52,135 nucleotides of DNA, from NCBI RefSeq assembly GCF_001613225.1, contig NZ_BDBY01000358.1, forward strand, positions 1 through 52,135, read 5' to 3'. This document shows positions 8,521 to 16,484 of this stretch, piece after piece; position 1 is the first letter of the stretch, and every line of letters begins with the position of its first letter. The notes beneath the pieces were generated by a model. The model was not told the DNA's origin. It worked only from the letters and a program-made list of their open reading frames with translations, and did no database searches. Origin of the DNA: Nocardia pseudovaccinii NBRC 100343. GTDB lineage: Bacteria > Actinomycetota > Actinomycetes > Mycobacteriales > Mycobacteriaceae. The position numbers and the translations under genes were made by a program.

Positions 8521-9246
8521 ATGCCCGTGGATACCGAAATCGAGCCGGACGTGGCGAGCGATTCCACGGGTTTCGCCGCGCAGGCACGTCGGCAGCGCAC
8601 TCCGCTGCTGGTGCTCGGCGCGATCGGCATCCTGCTGATCGGCTTCGCGATCGGCGTGCTGGCCCGGTTGCCGCTGGACAGCAATAGCGAACCCGATCCC
8701 GGCACGGTCGATATCGGATTCAGCCAGGACATGTCGGCACACCACGCGCAGGCCGTGGAAATGGCCGGTATCGCGCTGATCGCTTCGACCGACAACGATG
8801 TGCGCAGGCTGGCCTACGACATTCTGACCACCCAGCAGGAACAGATCGGCCGGATGCAGGGCTGGCTGCAGATGTGGGGTAAACCGAACCAGAATGTGGA
8901 CGGCTATATGGGCTGGATGACCGAACAGCCGGGTCATTCGCATTCCGGCGCTACCACCGGCCACGCAATGTCCGGCCCGTCGCCTTCCATGCCGGGCATG
9001 GCGACCACCGCGGAGGTGACCGCGCTACGCCAGGCCACCGGTCCCACGCTGGACACGATGTTCCTGCAGCTGATGCTGCGCCACCATCAGGGCGGACTCT
9101 CGATGACCGAATACGCCGCCCAGCACGCCGAAACCACCGCGGTGCGCACACTCGCGGCCGCGATGGCGACCACCCAGCAGGGCGAAGCACAACTCATCAC
9201 CACCATGCTGACCGCCCGCAACGCGAAGCCCCTGCCGCAGAACTGA
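8521..9246 (+). CDS. DUF305 four-helix membrane protein
   Basis: A 241-residue protein with a membrane anchor at about 28-50 and two DUF305 (ferritin-like) halves, each with a paired-histidine motif: DMSAHHAQAVEMA near 70-82 and LMLRHHQGG near 185-192. Between them is a Gly/His/Ser/Met-rich linker (about 138-160), which resembles copper-binding tails. DUF305 proteins are often found near copper and oxidative-stress genes; a metal-binding role outside the membrane is inferred. ATG 8521 directly follows the TAG of the DUF3105 gene. A strong terminator follows. Confidence 0.9.
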   Translation: MPVDTEIEPDVASDSTGFAAQARRQRTPLLVLGAIGILLIGFAIGVLARLPLDSNSEPDPGTVDIGFSQDMSAHHAQAVEMAGIALIASTDNDVRRLAYDILTTQQEQIGRMQGWLQMWGKPNQNVDGYMGWMTEQPGHSHSGATTGHAMSGPSPSMPGMATTAEVTALRQATGPTLDTMFLQLMLRHHQGGLSMTEYAAQHAETTAVRTLAAAMATTQQGEAQLITTMLTARNAKPLPQN

Positions 9247-9254
9247 TCGATCGC

Positions 9255-9296
9255 GTCGGGCCGGGAACCGAAACTCCCCGGCCCGACACACTTTTT
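9255..9296 (+). terminator. Intrinsic terminator after the DUF3105-DUF305 operon
   Basis: GTCGGGCCGGG (9255-9265) pairs perfectly with CCCGGCCCGAC (9277-9287) around an 11-base loop, and a run of five T follows at 9292-9296. This ends the operon nine bases after the DUF305 stop and before tRNA-Arg. Confidence 0.88.
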
Positions 9297-9373
9297 GGCG
9301 GACGCCTCGCAATGCGATACGCTTGGCCCCGCCCGAACGGCCGCCCCCACCGGCACCGTTCGAAACCTATCCC

Positions 9374-9446
9374 GCCCTCGTAGCTCAGGGGATAGAGCGT
9401 CTGCCTCCGGAGCAGAAGGCCGCAGGTTCGAATCCTGCCGAGGGCA
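9374..9446 (+). tRNA. tRNA-Arg (anticodon CCG)
   Basis: A 73-base cloverleaf. The acceptor strands GCCCTCG and CGAGGGC pair fully, the discriminator is A, and the anticodon stem TCTGC/GCAGA holds loop CTCCGGA, giving anticodon CCG for arginine CGG codons. The T arm is GCAGG-TTCGAAT-CCTGC. CC follows the discriminator but the final A of CCA is not encoded. A strong terminator lies six bases downstream. The integrase remnant beyond it suggests the gene has served as an integration site. Confidence 0.97.
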
Positions 9447-9451
9447 CCGAT

Positions 9452-9490
9452 AAAAGGCTCTGACCAGTACATTCCGGTCAGAGCCTTTTT
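9452..9490 (+). terminator. Intrinsic terminator of tRNA-Arg
   Basis: AAAAGGCTCTGACC (9452-9465) and GGTCAGAGCCTTTTT (9476-9490) form a perfect 14-bp stem with a 10-base loop and a closing T run. The A/T-rich ends make it work in both directions. Confidence 0.93.
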
Positions 9491-9532
9491 CATGCCGCCC
9501 GATCAGCTCGCATGGATGACACGACTTCGGCC

Positions 9533-9692
9533 GAAGTCTTTGCCGCATCCCACTGGCATCATCTTGCGAATGGGCGTAGATCCTCGCTGTGACACTGGCA
9601 TCGGCGTGCCCGAGCCATGTCGCAATCACCGCCAGCGACACCTCGGGGAGTCTGGGCGGTAGTGCTCGAATGTCGTGCCGGATCAGGTCGCT
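9533..9692 (-). pseudogene. C-terminal fragment of a phage-type tyrosine integrase
   Basis: About 50 residues read on the minus strand resemble the end of actinobacterial tyrosine recombinases: RHDIRALPPRLPEVSLAV, then IATWLGHADASVTARIYAHS and QDDASGMRQRL. The WLGHAD motif (with its His) and the IYAHS segment, which carries the catalytic Tyr, are both kept. The first box, normally HDLRHT, has become HDIRALP, so its Arg-His pair is partly lost. The N-terminal and core domains are absent; the upstream sequence is the end of the AraC gene. The frame runs on toward the tRNA without a proper stop. This is a decayed scar of an element that integrated at tRNA-Arg. Confidence 0.75.
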
Positions 9693-10495
9693 GTGGTCGA
9701 CGGCCAGGCTCGGTCGTCGATTGTGAGCCAGGGTTCGGTGGCCGCGGAGGTGGGGGGTGTGCCGGTGAATTCGCGGATGTCGCGGTGCAGGTGGGATTGG
9801 TCGGCGTAGCCGGTGTCGGCTGCTACTCGGGCGGGAGAGTGTCCTTGGACGAGGCGGTGGACGGCGTGGTCGAAGCGGACCAGTTTGGCGGCGCGTTTGG
9901 GGGTCAGGCCGATTTGAGCGCCGAAGCGTGACCACAGTCGTTGGCGGCTCCAGCCCAGCTCGGCGGCGAGGTGCTCGACGCGGAATCGGCCGCGGCTGAG
10001 CTTGATTTGGCGCCATGCCCAAGCGACCTCCGGGTCGACGCGGTGGTCGTGCCGGGACCGCGTGGACAGCGCGGTGTCGACCAGGGCGAATCGGTCGGCC
10101 CAGTTCGGTGTCTCGTGCAGGCGCTCACGCAGCCACGCTGCCTCGCGGCCCCAGAGGTCGTCCAGGCCGATGATGGTTCCGCCCAGGTCGCCGGGCGGGA
10201 AGCCGAGGATGGCCTGGGCGACAACCGGTTCCAGGCGGATCTGGACGCATTCGACGGCGTCGACGCGGACCGGAAGCGCGGTACCGGCGAGGCCGAGGGT
10301 CAGGCTGCCCGAATGGCCGCGGCCAGTCGAGTCGCGGACCTCGAAGCTGCACTCGCCGAACTCGACGATCACCGTGACCGCCGGATGTGGAATGACACGC
10401 ACCTGCTCCGGACCGTCCCCGTGAACATGAAATCCGGCCATGTCGACGCCGCGCAGAGCGGGTGGCCGCGCCGGTCGCGCGATGTCCCAAGGCAC
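9683..10495 (-). CDS. AraC-family transcriptional regulator
   Basis: A 270-residue regulator. The N-terminal ligand-like domain begins PWDIARPARPPALRG, and two helix-turn-helix units follow in the C-terminal third (FRVEHLAAELGWSRQRLWSRF and SPARVAADTGYADQSHLHRD). The GTG at 10495 was chosen because homologues in actinobacteria start at this PWDIARP segment; the longer frame upstream overlaps the divergent gene and is not credible. It faces the alpha/beta hydrolase gene across about 100 bases, so it probably controls that gene. Its last codons overlap the integrase remnant, which suggests the pair arrived with, or was joined to, the element scar. Confidence 0.85.
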   Translation of the reverse strand: MPWDIARPARPPALRGVDMAGFHVHGDGPEQVRVIPHPAVTVIVEFGECSFEVRDSTGRGHSGSLTLGLAGTALPVRVDAVECVQIRLEPVVAQAILGFPPGDLGGTIIGLDDLWGREAAWLRERLHETPNWADRFALVDTALSTRSRHDHRVDPEVAWAWRQIKLSRGRFRVEHLAAELGWSRQRLWSRFGAQIGLTPKRAAKLVRFDHAVHRLVQGHSPARVAADTGYADQSHLHRDIREFTGTPPTSAATEPWLTIDDRAWPSTTAT

Positions 10496-10597
10496 ACGTC
10501 GATTGTATGAGCAGCCGCGGACGCTGACATTTCTCCAATACGCGACCCGTCGTCGTGCCCGAACGTAATGGCGTCCCAACCAATCGAAGGAGGAACC

Positions 10598-11530
10598 GTG
10601 GACGAAACCACTGTCGCCGCAGGACCGAATCGGTCGCGGTGTATCGGGCTGCTGATCGCCACCGTCCTGGTCGCCGTGCTCACCGGCAATACGACCGGCG
10701 CAGCGAACGCCGGGACCGACGACTCGCATGAGCACATGGTGCACCTGCCGGGCGGAGACATCCACGTCGTCGCCGACGGAACACCCGGCGCTCGCGCGCT
10801 GGTGCTGCTGCACGGGCTGGGCGCCTCGACCGCCTACTGGGATCCGGTGCTGCCCGCCTTGCGGGACCAGTACGTCGTGCGCATCGACCTGCTCGGCCAC
10901 GGCAAGTCCGATAAACCCGACAGCGGCTACCGCACGTCCGAACAGGCGAGCCGAGTCGGGGCCGTGCTCGACCAGCTGGGCGTGCGCCAGGCGATCGTGG
11001 TCGGGCATTCCTCCGGCGGCTACGTGGCCACCTCACTGGCCGAACAGCGTCACGACCTGGTGTCGGCGATCATGCTGATCGACTCCGGACCCCGCCTGGA
11101 CGCCGTCACCGACAACGGTCCGGTCGGCAACCTGCTGTTCGTTCCGGCGATTGGGCAGCCGCTGTGGCCGCTGCTCCCGGACGTCGTCCTCCGGCAAGCC
11201 ATGAGCTCCGCGTTCACCCGGGACGTGCGGATCCCCGACCAGTTCGTCGCCGACCTGCGCGGCATGACCTACCGCAGTCTCACCGCGACCTCCACCGCGT
11301 CGGATGACTACCTGCGGGAACGGACCGAACCGGACCGGCTCACCGACCTCGGCGTACCGGCCATGGTGCTCTACGGCTCGCAGGACAAGCGTTGGCAGCC
11401 GGACTCTTTCGAGGACTACCGCCGCGTCCCGGGCATTCGGATCCAGAGCCTCGACTGTGGCCACACGCCCATGGTCGAAGAGCCCGACCGCACCGGCGCA
11501 CTCATCCGTGACTTCGCCGGTCAGCACTGA
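10598..11530 (+). CDS. Secreted alpha/beta hydrolase
   Basis: A 310-residue hydrolase with an N-terminal hydrophobic export segment (about 17-36, ending near AANA). The oxyanion motif is LLHGLGAS and the nucleophile elbow is GHSSGG (Ser138). The acid is probably Asp in GSQDKR, and the catalytic His is in DCGHTPMVEEP. The substrate is unknown; the family covers esterases, lipases and haloperoxidase-like enzymes. The start is decided by the ribosome site: GAAGGAGG lies just before GTG 10598, whereas the upstream ATG at 10568 has none. It is divergent from the AraC regulator. Confidence 0.87.
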   Translation: MDETTVAAGPNRSRCIGLLIATVLVAVLTGNTTGAANAGTDDSHEHMVHLPGGDIHVVADGTPGARALVLLHGLGASTAYWDPVLPALRDQYVVRIDLLGHGKSDKPDSGYRTSEQASRVGAVLDQLGVRQAIVVGHSSGGYVATSLAEQRHDLVSAIMLIDSGPRLDAVTDNGPVGNLLFVPAIGQPLWPLLPDVVLRQAMSSAFTRDVRIPDQFVADLRGMTYRSLTATSTASDDYLRERTEPDRLTDLGVPAMVLYGSQDKRWQPDSFEDYRRVPGIRIQSLDCGHTPMVEEPDRTGALIRDFAGQH

Positions 11531-11713
11531 ATTCCCGGCAGCCGACCGGCCTTTCGCGGTACTCGGTTCTCGTAGTACCCGGTGATCGACGGATGGTGGC
11601 TCGGCCGGATACGTCATCAGAGCTACGAAAACCGATACTGATCGGTGTCCAATCGTGGTGGTCCGTGTTGCCGTAATCTCACACACAGTCGGGGTGAGCG
11701 GGAGGACGGGACG

Positions 11714-12367
11714 ATGACATATCCGCCGGGTGGGCAACCGCCGTTCGGGGCGCCACAGGGGCAGCCGCAGCAGCCGTATGGCTATCCGCAGCAGGGTGGG
11801 CCGGGGTATCCGCAGCAGGGTGGTTATCCGCCGCCGGGTGGTCCGGGATATGGACCCCAGCAGGGGTATCCGCCGCCTGGCAGTTATCAGCAACCGGGGT
11901 ATCCGCCGCCGAAGAAGCGCCGGACCGGGCTGATCATCGGCCTGTTGGTGCTGGTGCTCGTCATCGCGGGTGCGGTCGCCGCGGGCGTGGTGCTGACTGT
12001 GCAGGGCAAGACGCCGCTGGCCTCGGACGAGAAGAAGATCCAGGCGGCCATCCATGACTTCTATGACACGCTCGAGTCGAACGGTTTCGCCGCCGCGGCG
12101 GGCAAGGCATGCGCGGCCGACCGTGCCGAGTTCGACACGCTGACCGATGAGCAGAAGAAGGAATTCGATACTGCCAAGATCGAGGTCAGCATCGACAAGA
12201 TCGATGACATCGTCGTCACCGGCGACCGTGCGACGGCCCGGATCACCGGCAAACTCACGCTGACCGTCCCGGGCGAGACGCCGGATACCGATACGGGCAC
12301 CACCGAACACCTGCGCAAGGAAGACGGGAAGTGGAAGATCTGCTCGGCGGAGTCGGGTAAGAACTGA
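11714..12367 (+). CDS. Proline-rich membrane protein with DUF4878-like outer domain
   Basis: A 217-residue protein. Residues 1-73 are a repeat of Pro/Gln/Gly/Tyr units (YPQQGGPG, YPPPG), then KKRRTG and a membrane helix at about 78-100. An outer alpha/beta domain of about 110 residues follows, of the lipoprotein-like DUF4878/NTF2-like type. This domain order is common in mycobacteria and nocardiae, where such proteins are cell-envelope proteins of unknown role. ATG 11714 has GGGAGGACGGG upstream. The metallophosphoesterase gene starts 14 bases later and may be co-transcribed. The 183 bases before the gene show no feature I can name. Confidence 0.8.
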   Translation: MTYPPGGQPPFGAPQGQPQQPYGYPQQGGPGYPQQGGYPPPGGPGYGPQQGYPPPGSYQQPGYPPPKKRRTGLIIGLLVLVLVIAGAVAAGVVLTVQGKTPLASDEKKIQAAIHDFYDTLESNGFAAAAGKACAADRAEFDTLTDEQKKEFDTAKIEVSIDKIDDIVVTGDRATARITGKLTLTVPGETPDTDTGTTEHLRKEDGKWKICSAESGKN

Positions 12368-12381
12368 CGTAATCTCGTCGG

Positions 12382-13782
12382 ATGAGCTGCTGCGGACCGT
12401 CGCGCCGGACCCTCCTCAGCGCCATCGGGCTGGCCGCGCTCGCAAGCCTCGCGGACCCGGGTTCGGTTCGGGCCCAACCGAATCCGCTCTTCGCGACCGA
12501 TTTGGAGGTCGTCACGGTCACCGATCGATCGGTGATTCTCACTTGGGCGACGGTCGCCCCGGATCCGAGCGGCCGACTGCTGCCGGTCGACACGGACGCC
12601 GAAGTGCGCCTCGGTCCGGCCGATTCAGCGCTGACCACCGTCTATGCCGAGGACGAGCCCACACCGTTCCACTATGCCGAGATCGGCGGTCTCGAACCAG
12701 GCCGTCCCTACCGATTCGAGGCACGGTCGAACGGCGTCCGCGCTGTCCCCGCGCTATCGCTGACCACTCGCATCCCCGGAAGTCCGGAATCCACCGGGGA
12801 ATTCACCACCCTGACACCGCCGCCCGGCCGTTCGCTGCGCACCGTCGCACTGGCCAATGACGTGCACTACGGCGAGCAGGTCAGCGGCCTCGTCGTCGAC
12901 AACCTGCCGCCGGGTTTCCGGCAGGAGCCCGGCCTGCCGCCCTACCCGGAGGTGATGCTCGCGGCCATGCTCGATGATCTGCGCCGCCCCGACCGCGCCG
13001 CCGACCTCCTGCTCATCGCGGGCGATCTCACCGCGGAGGCGAAGCCGGAGCAATCGCGTTCGGTTCGCGGGCACCTGGACTCCTGGGGCGCGCAGGGCCG
13101 CGACTACCTCGCCGTGCGCGGCAATCACGACCGTCCGCACATAGGCCCCGAATATCAGGGTTGCATTCCCGCACCCGCGGATCATTACGATTGCTGGGCA
13201 GAGCAATTCAATCCGCGTCAGCAACTGATCGAACACGAGTTGGGCGGCCTGCGGCTGCTCGGACTGGATACCAGCGAACTCGACGGTTCGGGCGGCAGCA
13301 TCGAACGCCCGCAATTCGACCGGCTCGGCGAACTGCTTCGCGAGGATCCGGACCGCCCGACGCTGGTCTTCGGACATCACCCGGTGACCATCGAATCCGG
13401 TCTGACCAATACCGCCGGACCTGGTTTCGTCCTCAACCGCCCGGACAGCATCGAACTCCAGACGCTCTACGAACACGCTCCCGGCGTATTCCTGCAGCAC
13501 AGTGGCCATACCCACCGAAACCGTCGCACCCGCCCCGACACCGGTGCCGCGGTGGAATTCCTGGAGGTCGCCGCGGTGAAGGAGTATCCGGGCGGCTACA
13601 GCCTGCTGCGCCTGTACGAAGGCGGGTACATGATCAACTTCTACAAGACACGCACCGCCGCCGCCCGCCGCTGGAGTGCGACCACCCGCGGCGAATACTT
13701 CGGCCTGCTGCCGGATTACACGCTCGGCACCTTCGCCGACCGCAATCACGTTGTGCTGCGGGACTTCTCGGGTCTGTCCTGA
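12382..13782 (+). CDS. Tat-exported calcineurin-like metallophosphoesterase
   Basis: A 466-residue protein with a twin-arginine type signal (Arg8-Arg9 in SRRTLLSAIG, followed by a hydrophobic stretch). An Ig/fibronectin-like domain spans about 35-145. The catalytic domain follows with all metal-ligand motifs: NDVHYG (Asp160, His162), AGDLT (Asp near 215), RGNHD (Asn-His near 248), GHHPV and SGHTH. It should be an extracytoplasmic phosphodiesterase or phosphatase using two metal ions; the substrate cannot be read from sequence. The layout resembles purple acid phosphatase or PhoD-like enzymes only loosely. It ends 70 bases before the iron box. Confidence 0.85.
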   Translation: MSCCGPSRRTLLSAIGLAALASLADPGSVRAQPNPLFATDLEVVTVTDRSVILTWATVAPDPSGRLLPVDTDAEVRLGPADSALTTVYAEDEPTPFHYAEIGGLEPGRPYRFEARSNGVRAVPALSLTTRIPGSPESTGEFTTLTPPPGRSLRTVALANDVHYGEQVSGLVVDNLPPGFRQEPGLPPYPEVMLAAMLDDLRRPDRAADLLLIAGDLTAEAKPEQSRSVRGHLDSWGAQGRDYLAVRGNHDRPHIGPEYQGCIPAPADHYDCWAEQFNPRQQLIEHELGGLRLLGLDTSELDGSGGSIERPQFDRLGELLREDPDRPTLVFGHHPVTIESGLTNTAGPGFVLNRPDSIELQTLYEHAPGVFLQHSGHTHRNRRTRPDTGAAVEFLEVAAVKEYPGGYSLLRLYEGGYMINFYKTRTAAARRWSATTRGEYFGLLPDYTLGTFADRNHVVLRDFSGLS

Positions 13783-13852
13783 CCGGTCGACAAACTCACG
13801 TCCGCCGCAGCCGTACCGATACCATCGCCGCAGTTCGGACGCGGTATCTTGC

Positions 13853-13871
13853 TTAGGTAAGCCTCATCATA
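13853..13871 (+). promoter_or_regulatory. IdeR/DtxR-like iron box
   Basis: TTAGGTAAGCCTCATCATA matches the DtxR/IdeR consensus TTAGGTTAGSCTAACCTAA at about 14 of 19 positions, with an intact left half (TTAGGTAAGCCT). A local dyad GCTTA-GG-TAAGC spans its edge. It lies 38 bases before the start of the ferric-iron importer, where iron-loaded IdeR would repress. The right half is weak, so strength is uncertain. Confidence 0.6.
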
Positions 13872-13908
13872 TGAAGTGAAACCTTGCACGCGTCGGAAGG
13901 ACTCGAAC

Positions 13909-14928
13909 ATGTCGATCAGATGGAAAGCGGTCTCCGCAGCGCTGGCCGTCGCTGTCGCGGCGCTCGGCGTGACGGCCTGTTCGAATTCCTCGGACGACAA
14001 GAACGAGATCACCGTCTACAACGCCCAGCACGAATCGCTGACCAAGGAATGGGTGGACGCGTTCACCAAGGAGACCGGGATCAAGGTCACGCTGCGCCAG
14101 GGCGGTGACACCGCACTGGGCAACCAGTTGGTCGCCGAGGGTGCGGCGTCCCCCGCCGATGTCTTCCTCACCGAGAACTCTCCCGCCATGGCGCTGGTGG
14201 AGAACGCCGGACTGTTCGCCGATGTCGACAAGAAGACCCTGGACCAGGTGCCCGCGCAGTTCCGCCCGTCCACCGGGAAGTGGACCGGAATCGCCGCCCG
14301 ATCAACGGTTTTCGTCTACAACAAGGACAAGATCGCGGCCGGTCAGCTGCCCGCGTCGCTGCTCGATCTGGCGCAGCCGCAGTGGAAGGGCCGCTGGGGC
14401 GCTGGCGTCTCCGGCGCCGACTTCCAGGCCATCGTGGCGGCCCTGCTCGCGCTCGAGGGCGAGGACGCTACCAAGGCATGGCTCAAGGGCATGAAGGACA
14501 ACGCCACGGCATTCCCGAACAATGTCGCCACCATGAAGGCGGTCGACTCCGGACAGCCCGACGGCGGCGTTATCTACCACTACTACTGGTACCGCGATCA
14601 GGCCAACACCAAGGAGAGCAGCAGCCACACCGGGCTGCACTACTTCAAGAACCAGGATCCGGGCGCCTTCGTATCGGTTTCCGGTGGCGGCGTGCTGAAG
14701 TCGAGCAAGAAGCAGGAGTCGGCGCAGAAGTTCCTGGAGTTCATCACCGCCAAGGCCGGCCAGGAGATCCTGCGCGACGGCACCTCGTTGGAGTACCCGG
14801 TCGCCAGTGATGTGGCGGCCAATCCGGCGCTGCCGCCGCTGGCCTCGCTGCAGGCGCCCGCCGTCGATCCGAGCAAACTCGATGCCAAGAAGGTGACGGC
14901 GCTGATGACCGAGGCGGGTCTGCTCTAG
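13909..14928 (+). CDS. Ferric-iron ABC transporter, substrate-binding lipoprotein
   Basis: A 339-residue extracytoplasmic solute-binding protein of the FbpA/FutA/SfuA family. The lipobox LGVTAC puts the lipidated cysteine at 24. The mature part begins with ITVYNAQHE, typical of this family. The tyrosine cluster YHYYWYRD (about 222-229) holds the residues that coordinate ferric iron. ATG 13909 has GGAAGG nine bases upstream. It is the first gene of a three-gene importer with permease and ATPase, probably under IdeR. Confidence 0.92.
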   Translation: MSIRWKAVSAALAVAVAALGVTACSNSSDDKNEITVYNAQHESLTKEWVDAFTKETGIKVTLRQGGDTALGNQLVAEGAASPADVFLTENSPAMALVENAGLFADVDKKTLDQVPAQFRPSTGKWTGIAARSTVFVYNKDKIAAGQLPASLLDLAQPQWKGRWGAGVSGADFQAIVAALLALEGEDATKAWLKGMKDNATAFPNNVATMKAVDSGQPDGGVIYHYYWYRDQANTKESSSHTGLHYFKNQDPGAFVSVSGGGVLKSSKKQESAQKFLEFITAKAGQEILRDGTSLEYPVASDVAANPALPPLASLQAPAVDPSKLDAKKVTALMTEAGLL

Positions 14929-14930
14929 TC

Positions 14931-16484
14931 ATGGCCGTCCGGACCGCTGTCGCCGCACCCCGGGTCGGAAGACCCGGGCCACTCGTCACGACCGTCGCAT
15001 TGCTCTTGGTGGCGGCGACGTTCGTGCCGCTCGGCTACATCGTGTCCACCGTCTTCTCCACCGGTCTGCACGAGGCGGCCGAATTGGTTTTCCGCCCGAG
15101 AGTCGCTGATCTGCTGCGCAATACGGTCGGGCTGGTGCTGGTCACCGTCCCGATCTGTGTGGTGCTGGGGGTCGGGCTGGCCTGGGTGGTGGAGCGGACG
15201 AATGTGCCGGGCGCGGCGTGGTGGGGGCCGGTATTCGCGGCACCGCTCGCTGTGCCCGCGTTCGTGAACAGCTACGGCTGGGTCAGTGTTTTCCCGACCA
15301 TGCACGGGCTGTGGGCGGGCGTCGTGATCTCCACCATGTCGTATTTCCCGCTGGTATATCTGCCCGCGGCGGCCACACTGCGCCGCCTCGATCCGGCGGT
15401 GGAGGAATCGGCGCGTGCGCTGGGTTCCGGTCCGGTCGCGGTCTTCACCCGAATCGTCCTGCCGCAGTTGCGATTGGCGATTCTCGGCGGCGGACTGCTC
15501 ATCTCGCTGCATCTGCTCGCCGAATACGGCGCGTTCGTGATGATCCGGTTCGACACCTTCACGACCGCGATCTTCGAGCAGTATCAATCCAGTTTCGCCG
15601 GTCCGGCAGGCAGCATGCTGGCCGGTGTGCTGGTGCTGTGCTGTCTGGTGTTGCTGGCGGCCGAGGCCGGGGCGCGCGGTAAGGCGCGTTACGCCAGGAT
15701 CGGCAGCGGTGCGCCTCGGGCAGCTGCCCGGATTGCATTGGGGCCCAGCACGATTCCGGTTCTGGCTGCCCTGGCCGCAGTGGTCGTCGGCTCGATCGGC
15801 GTACCGCTGTGGACCATCGTGCGCTGGCTGCGCATCGGCGGTGCGCAGGTCTGGGATTACACCGAGATCGGCACGGCGCTCGGACAGACCGTCGCCCTTG
15901 CGGCGATGGCCGCGCTGCTCACCACGCTGTGCGCGTTCCCGGTGGCCTGGATCGCGGTGCGCTCGACATCGGCATTCGCCCGAATGGTGGAGGGCGCCAA
16001 TTACATTACGAGTTCGCTGCCGGGCATCGTGATCGCGCTGGCCATGGTGACGGTCACCATTCGGTGGGCGCCGCCGCTCTATCAGACGGTGACCATGGTC
16101 GTGGCCGCCTATGTGCTGATGTTTCTGCCCCGGGCGCTGGTCAGCGTGCGGGCCGGGCTGGCGCAGGTGCCGGTCGGGCTGGAGGAAGTGTCGCGCTCGC
16201 TCGGTCAATCGGGGCCGGTCACCTTCCTGCGCGTCACGCTGCGGCTGACCGCACCCGCCGCGGCCTCCGCCGGTGCGCTGGTATTCGTTGCGGTCGCGAC
16301 CGAATTGACCGCGACATTGCTGTTGGCGCCCAGCGGAACTCGCACACTGGCAATGCGATTCTGGTCGCTGTCGGGCGAATTGGACTATGCCGCGGCCGCG
16401 CCCTATGCACTCATCATGATCGTCGCGGCCGTGCCGGTGACGTATCTGCTGTTCACCCAATCCAGGAAGGCGGCCGGGTTATGA
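14931..16484 (+). CDS. Ferric-iron ABC transporter, fused permease
   Basis: A 517-residue membrane protein of the SfuB/FbpB type, about twelve membrane helices, made of two fused BPD_transp_1 halves. Each half carries an EAA loop that docks the ATPase: ESARALGSGPVAVFTRIVLP near 164-184 and EEVSRSLGQSGPVTFLRV near 420-437. It starts three bases after the binding-protein stop and overlaps the ATPase start by four bases (ATGA). It would carry iron released from the lipoprotein across the membrane. Confidence 0.93.
   Translation: MAVRTAVAAPRVGRPGPLVTTVALLLVAATFVPLGYIVSTVFSTGLHEAAELVFRPRVADLLRNTVGLVLVTVPICVVLGVGLAWVVERTNVPGAAWWGPVFAAPLAVPAFVNSYGWVSVFPTMHGLWAGVVISTMSYFPLVYLPAAATLRRLDPAVEESARALGSGPVAVFTRIVLPQLRLAILGGGLLISLHLLAEYGAFVMIRFDTFTTAIFEQYQSSFAGPAGSMLAGVLVLCCLVLLAAEAGARGKARYARIGSGAPRAAARIALGPSTIPVLAALAAVVVGSIGVPLWTIVRWLRIGGAQVWDYTEIGTALGQTVALAAMAALLTTLCAFPVAWIAVRSTSAFARMVEGANYITSSLPGIVIALAMVTVTIRWAPPLYQTVTMVVAAYVLMFLPRALVSVRAGLAQVPVGLEEVSRSLGQSGPVTFLRVTLRLTAPAAASAGALVFVAVATELTATLLLAPSGTRTLAMRFWSLSGELDYAAAAPYALIMIVAAVPVTYLLFTQSRKAAGL

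Noticed and set aside
9197..9493. Minus-strand frame across tRNA-Arg with a CPRQDSNLRPSAPEAD-like stretch
   Set aside because: It is the well-known false protein produced by translating a tRNA gene backwards; the tRNA and its terminator explain the sequence fully.
14925..16460. 511-codon minus-strand frame opposite the iron permease
   Set aside because: Arg/His/Gln/Asp-rich composition without domains; it is the antisense shadow expected in high-GC DNA. The plus-strand permease has clear EAA loops and membrane helices.
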